Assembly: GCF_011057975.1 (NCBI RefSeq)
Contig: NZ_CP049109.1
Coordinates: 3,689,001-3,753,000, forward strand
Source of the DNA: Sphingosinithalassobacter tenebrarum
Lineage (GTDB): Bacteria > Pseudomonadota > Alphaproteobacteria > Sphingomonadales > Sphingomonadaceae
Length of the DNA stretch: 64,000 nucleotides
Direction: 5' to 3'
In this document: positions 60,568 through 64,000 of the stretch, piece by piece
Layout of the letters: each line of letters begins with the position of its first letter
Position numbering within the stretch: the stretch's first letter is position 1
Notes under the pieces: model-generated
What the model was told of the DNA's origin: nothing
Database searches by the model: none
Seen by the model: only the letters and a program-made list of their open reading frames with translations
Position numbers and translations under genes: made by a program

Positions 60568-60945
60568 TCAGCACCATCGCTCCCCAAAAAATATGAGCAA
60601 AAAAACTAGAGGCTTTTGCCATTCGGCTTTTGGAGTAGCACGGCGAAAACTTTGCCAACCGCGCACTCCCGCCTTGTCTTCCAGCTCCTGCATAACCTGG
60701 CCGCGTACACGCATGTTTTGACGAAGCGCATGATATGACAGCCAGCCAAATATCGCGAAAATAGCAGGCAGCAAACGCGCTACCAACGGGACCGAATGAT
60801 CCTTACCAACGGTGAAGACTAGCCCCCAAAAAGCCAAACTTCCTGCGACATATGAGTACATGAACTTCCAGCGCAGCTCGTGCGCATGCTCATTACGTGC
60901 GTAATTTAGCTCATATATCTTTATCTCAAAATCCGAGACGCTCAT
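60568..60945 (-). CDS. Unknown membrane protein inserted in the pnt operon
   Basis: 125 residues, ATG overlapping the pntAA stop. Two membrane helices (about 28-47 and 54-72) are followed by a charged tail with KAEWQKPLVFLLIFFGERWC at the end. I know no family. It is far more A+T rich (AAAAAAC-type runs) than its neighbours, so it looks acquired. In related genomes pntAA and pntAB normally lie side by side, making this an insertion. Confidence 0.65.
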   Translation of the reverse strand: MSVSDFEIKIYELNYARNEHAHELRWKFMYSYVAGSLAFWGLVFTVGKDHSVPLVARLLPAIFAIFGWLSYHALRQNMRVRGQVMQELEDKAGVRGWQSFRRATPKAEWQKPLVFLLIFFGERWC

Positions 60946-62063
60946 CCCAGCAGCCGTTCGTTGACGACCTTGCCGCCCTGCGTCACGCGCACGGCATTGC
61001 CGATCTCCTCGTCGAGCACCGGCTTGCCGGCTTCCTTGTCCCAGAAGGCCGAGAGGAAGTTGAACAGATTGCGCGCGAACAGCGCCGAAGCATCGGCGGC
61101 GAGGCGGCTCGGCACATTCTTGTGGCCGACGATCTTCACGCCGTGCTTTTCGACGATCTCGCCCGCGACCGCGCCTTCGACATTGCCGCCCTGTTCGACC
61201 GCGAGATCGACGATCACGCCGCCGGGGCGCATCGTCGCGATCTGCGCGTCGGTGATCAGCCGCGGTGCCGGCTTGCCCGGGATCAGCGCGGTAGTGATGA
61301 CGATGTCCTGCTTGGCGATATGGCTCGAAACCAGTTCGGCCTGCGCCGCCTTATATTCGTCGGACATTTCGGTGGCGTAGCCGCCCGTCCCTTCGCCTTC
61401 GATGCCCTGAACATTCTCGACGAAGATCGGCTTGGCGCCGAGCGACTGGATCTGTTCCTTGGTCGCCGCGCGCACGTCGGTCGCCGACACCTGCGCGCCA
61501 AGCCGCCGCGCCGTCGCGATCGCCTGAAGCCCGGCGACCCCGACACCCATGACGAACAGCTTGGCGGCCGAAACCGTGCCAGCAGCCGTCATCATCATCG
61601 GAAAGGCGCGGCCATATTCATAGGCCGCGTCGAGCACCGCCTTGTACCCGGCAAGGTTCGACTGCGAGGACAATATGTCCATCGACTGCGCGCGGGTGAT
61701 GCGCGGCATGAATTCCATCGCCAGCGCTTCGGCACCCATCGCGGCATAGGCGTCGATCCGCGCCCGCTCGCCGAAGGGATTGAGCCCCGCAACGATCCAC
61801 GCGCCCTGTTTGAGCCCGCTCAGGCTGTCCGGGTCCGGGCCCTGCACGCCAAGCACGATATCGGCGTCGGCCAGCACTTCGGCGCGGCTGCCGATCGTCG
61901 CCCCGGCATCGGCATAGGCCGAATCGGCATAGGAGGCCGTATCGCCCGCGCCGGTTTCAACCGCGACGGTGGCGCCCAACCCGGTGAACTTCTTCACCGT
62001 TTCGGGCGTGGCGGAAACGCGCCGCTCGCCGGCAGCGCCTTCCTTCAATACGGCGATGCGCAC
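60942..62063 (-). CDS. pntAA: NAD(P) transhydrogenase alpha subunit part 1 (PntAA)
   Basis: 373 residues from GTG 62063. MRIAVLKEGAAGERRVSATPETVKKFTGLGATV, then the NAD-binding Rossmann GVGVAGLQAIATARRLGAQV and MRPGGVIVDLAVEQGGN, and the C-terminal FNFLSAFWDKE are the alanine-dehydrogenase-like PntAA pattern. It binds NAD(H) in the cytoplasm. It begins 1 base after the CoxIV-like gene, and the next frame overlaps its stop. Confidence 0.97.
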   Translation of the reverse strand: MRIAVLKEGAAGERRVSATPETVKKFTGLGATVAVETGAGDTASYADSAYADAGATIGSRAEVLADADIVLGVQGPDPDSLSGLKQGAWIVAGLNPFGERARIDAYAAMGAEALAMEFMPRITRAQSMDILSSQSNLAGYKAVLDAAYEYGRAFPMMMTAAGTVSAAKLFVMGVGVAGLQAIATARRLGAQVSATDVRAATKEQIQSLGAKPIFVENVQGIEGEGTGGYATEMSDEYKAAQAELVSSHIAKQDIVITTALIPGKPAPRLITDAQIATMRPGGVIVDLAVEQGGNVEGAVAGEIVEKHGVKIVGHKNVPSRLAADASALFARNLFNFLSAFWDKEAGKPVLDEEIGNAVRVTQGGKVVNERLLG

Positions 62064-62064
62064 T

Positions 62065-62190
62065 TTAGCTGGCGATCAGCATCACGACGCCGGCAGTGAT
62101 GATCGCAACGATCACCGTGCCGACCTTCAACATCGACATGAAGCCGTCATAGGTATGCTGGTGCACCTTGATTTCGCCATTGTCGGCCAT
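62065..62190 (-). CDS. aa3-type cytochrome c oxidase subunit IV-like small membrane protein
   Basis: 41 residues: MADNGEIKVHQHTYDGFMSM, then one membrane helix (KVGTVIVAIITAGVVMLIAS). The H-x-x-TYxGFxxM motif before a single helix is the bacterial aa3-type CoxIV signature. It starts at ATG 62190 and ends 1 base before pntAA, the arrangement common in alphaproteobacteria. Confidence 0.9.
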   Translation of the reverse strand: MADNGEIKVHQHTYDGFMSMLKVGTVIVAIITAGVVMLIAS

Positions 62191-62349
62191 TGCGGCTGTT
62201 CCCCTCAACGCAAAGAATTGATGGTTTCCTTAACCGGGGGCCGGGTGCCTGCCAAGCCTAGCTCTGCTCTGCCCAGGCTTAAGCCGGCCTTTACCCATAT
62301 TGCGTATCAACCGCCCAGATACGGGACAATTGGGACTGAGGATTTGCCC

Positions 62350-63780
62350 ATGATGCGCAACGGCCAGCGGCTCCTGATGCTGATTGACGACGAGCCGGCA
62401 CAGCGGCGACTGGTAGCTGCGATCACGGCGCGGCGCGGCTGGCGCACCGTCTTTGCAGGCGATGCCGAAACCGCGATCGCAACGCTCGGCACACCTGATG
62501 GGATGGCGCTCGACGCGGTTCTGCTCGATCACTGGTCGGACGAGTGCGATGCCGCTGGACTAATCGAGGAATTGCGCAATCGTCGCCCGCAACTGCCGAT
62601 TCTGATGCTCACCGCCAATGGCTCGGTTGCCTGCGCCGTTTCGGCGATGCGCGCCGGCGCCACCGATTTCCTGGTCAAGCCGCTGGCGGCGGAACGGCTG
62701 CTCGCCGCGCTTGAAGCGGCGGTCGGGGGCAAGACCGCCGGCGAATTGCGCCCGCTCACCGAAAAGCTCTCGCACCCGCTCGGCTTCGACGAAATCGTCG
62801 GCTCGGCGCCGCAATTCCGCGCCGCCCTTGCCATCGCGGCAAAGGCCGCCCGTGCCCGCGTGCCGGTGCTCATCGAAGGCGAAAGCGGCGTCGGCAAGGA
62901 AGTCATCGCTGAAGCGATCCATGCCGCCAGCCCGCGCAGCAAGAAGGAAATGATCAGCGTCAATTGCGGCGCGATTCCCGCCAACCTGGTCGAATCGGAA
63001 TTGTTCGGCCACGAAAAGGGCTCCTTCACCGGCGCTTTCGAGCGCAAGATCGGCCGCTTCGTCGATGCTGATGGCGGGACGTTGTTCCTCGATGAAGTCG
63101 GTGAACTGCCGATCGACGCGCAAGTGAAGCTGTTACGCTTTCTGCAGACCGGCGAGATTCAGCCGATCGGCGCGCGCCATGCCCGGCAAGTCGACGTCCG
63201 CGTAATCGCCGCGACCAACAAGAGCCTGACCGCCGAAATCGAGGCGGGGCGATTCCGCGAGGACCTTTACTACAAGCTCAACGTCGTTCAGGTCGCGATC
63301 CCGCCGCTGCGCGAGCGCACCGGCGACATTCCCGCGCTTGCACGCCACTTGCTCGGCCGCATTGCCGAACAGCCCGGACTGCGTCCGCTCGGTATCACCG
63401 ACGAGGCGCTTCAGCTGCTTGCCACCTATGACTGGCCGGGCAATGTCCGCCAGTTGCAGAACGCATTGTTCCGCGCCGCCATATTGTGTGACGGCGATGC
63501 ACTGACGCGGAGCGACTTCCCGCAGATCGCGGAACACGCCGCCGGGCGGGGCGGCGGCAGTAGCGCCGGGCGGCGCGGCAGCACCGATCATGCCGGCATC
63601 ACCCTCTATCGCCCCGACGGCAATCTGCGTCCGCTCGACGAGATCGAAGCCGATGTCATCCGCCTCGCCATCGGCCATTATCGCGGGCGCATGACCGAAG
63701 TGGCACGGCGGCTCGGCATCGGCCGTTCGACGCTCTACCGCAAGCTCGGCGAACTGGGGATCGACCAGAACGCGGCCTGA
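62350..63780 (+). CDS. Sigma-54-dependent response regulator
   Basis: 476 residues from ATG 62350 (or 62353). A receiver domain has Asp60 in AVLLDHWSDE and Lys in DFLVKPLA. The AAA+ domain has Walker A GESGVGKE (177-184) and an intact sigma-54 contact loop GSFTGA (224-229), with GTLFLDEVGELP and WPGNVRQLQN. A Fis-type HTH (TEVARRLGIGRSTLYRKL) ends it. No histidine kinase is adjacent. Divergent from the CoxIV-like/pnt operon; its target promoters are unknown. Confidence 0.93.
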   Translation: MMRNGQRLLMLIDDEPAQRRLVAAITARRGWRTVFAGDAETAIATLGTPDGMALDAVLLDHWSDECDAAGLIEELRNRRPQLPILMLTANGSVACAVSAMRAGATDFLVKPLAAERLLAALEAAVGGKTAGELRPLTEKLSHPLGFDEIVGSAPQFRAALAIAAKAARARVPVLIEGESGVGKEVIAEAIHAASPRSKKEMISVNCGAIPANLVESELFGHEKGSFTGAFERKIGRFVDADGGTLFLDEVGELPIDAQVKLLRFLQTGEIQPIGARHARQVDVRVIAATNKSLTAEIEAGRFREDLYYKLNVVQVAIPPLRERTGDIPALARHLLGRIAEQPGLRPLGITDEALQLLATYDWPGNVRQLQNALFRAAILCDGDALTRSDFPQIAEHAAGRGGGSSAGRRGSTDHAGITLYRPDGNLRPLDEIEADVIRLAIGHYRGRMTEVARRLGIGRSTLYRKLGELGIDQNAA

Positions 63781-63817
63781 ATGGAACAGTCGCGCCGCAC
63801 CATGCGATTGAAGCGGC

Positions 63818-64000
63818 ATGCGACATCGTATTTTCCTCGCGGCGCCGCTTGCGGCGCTGACGCTTCACGGCTGCAGCCAGCAGCCTGTTCCGCAAGATGA
63901 CAGCGCCGCGGTACCATCGCCGACGCCGGCCACCACTGCCGGTCCGGGTTCCCCGGCCGATCCGCTCACGGACTGGTCGCGCTATCGCAATGCGCGCTTC
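63818..64000 (+). CDS. Putative lipoprotein, N-terminal part only (runs off the window)
   Basis: 61 codons from ATG 63818 in open frame to the end. MRHRIFLAAPLAALTLHGC is a lipoprotein signal, with LHGC as an imperfect lipobox, followed by a Pro/Thr/Ser-rich linker and WSRYRNARF. Family cannot be told. Confidence 0.6.
   Translation, partial: MRHRIFLAAPLAALTLHGCSQQPVPQDDSAAVPSPTPATTAGPGSPADPLTDWSRYRNARF

Overview
The window is a high-GC chromosomal segment from an alphaproteobacterium, most likely a member of the Sphingomonadales (Sphingomonas, Sphingopyxis or Novosphingobium relatives). I infer this from the DUF1134, DUF2793, DUF6456 and DUF6127 family proteins, a split pntAA/pntAB/pntB set with a CoxIV gene in front, a chromosomal gene transfer agent (GTA) cluster, and many TonB-free oxygenase genes typical of that order. 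No plasmid or phage replication genes are seen.

Layout. 1-4.7 kb is a microaerobic respiration module: the end of ccoI, ccoS, ompW, hemN, a small exported protein and an Fnr-type oxygen sensor, with perfect TTGAC-N4-GTCAA boxes near ompW/hemN and in front of the gene beside fnr. 4.7-6.5 kb holds a divergent pirin/LysR pair. 6.6-15.9 kb is a tight co-directional seven-gene oxygenase operon: a Baeyer-Villiger-type flavin monooxygenase, three Rieske oxygenase alpha subunits, a TauD/TfdA-type dioxygenase, an amidohydrolase and a sterol-desaturase-family hydroxylase. It is preceded by another Fnr-type box and a perfect 9-4-9 inverted repeat. Its substrate is unknown to me, and this is the strongest candidate for an undescribed pathway. 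16.2-17.1 kb has a HEPN-like two-gene pair beside tRNA-Ser(GCT). 17.4-21.7 kb is housekeeping: a DUF1134 protein, dihydroorotase, YgfZ and an OmpA-family protein.

21.8-39.9 kb is a GTA cluster read on the minus strand in the order TerS, TerL, portal, DUF6127, protease, capsid, connectors, tail proteins, hub, peptidase and tail-tip protein. It is broken by five unrelated genes, most of them on the opposite strand. TerL and the NlpC/P60 peptidase each show a single-base deletion in a G-run. The GTA promoter region shares a 20-bp motif (16 of 20 identical) with the intergenic region between a DUF6456 gene and an XRE repressor gene 4.8 kb away, which suggests a local GTA switch.

40-45.5 kb holds a dapF-like gene, a GST, a DUF2339 membrane protein and that DUF6456/XRE pair. 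45.5-52.5 kb is a MacAB-like ABC export system with a divergent NtrC/NtrB-like two-component system whose regulator lacks the GAFTGA loop. 52.6-57.2 kb is an A+T-richer accessory island ending at tRNA-Val(TAC), with small hypothetical genes, an XRE regulator and an HNH-like nuclease. 57.2-62.2 kb carries a winged-helix regulator and the transhydrogenase operon (coxIV-like, pntAA, an inserted ORF, pntAB, a palindromic repeat, pntB). 62.3-64 kb has a sigma-54 activator and the start of a lipoprotein gene. All calls come from reading the sequence; no database search was run.
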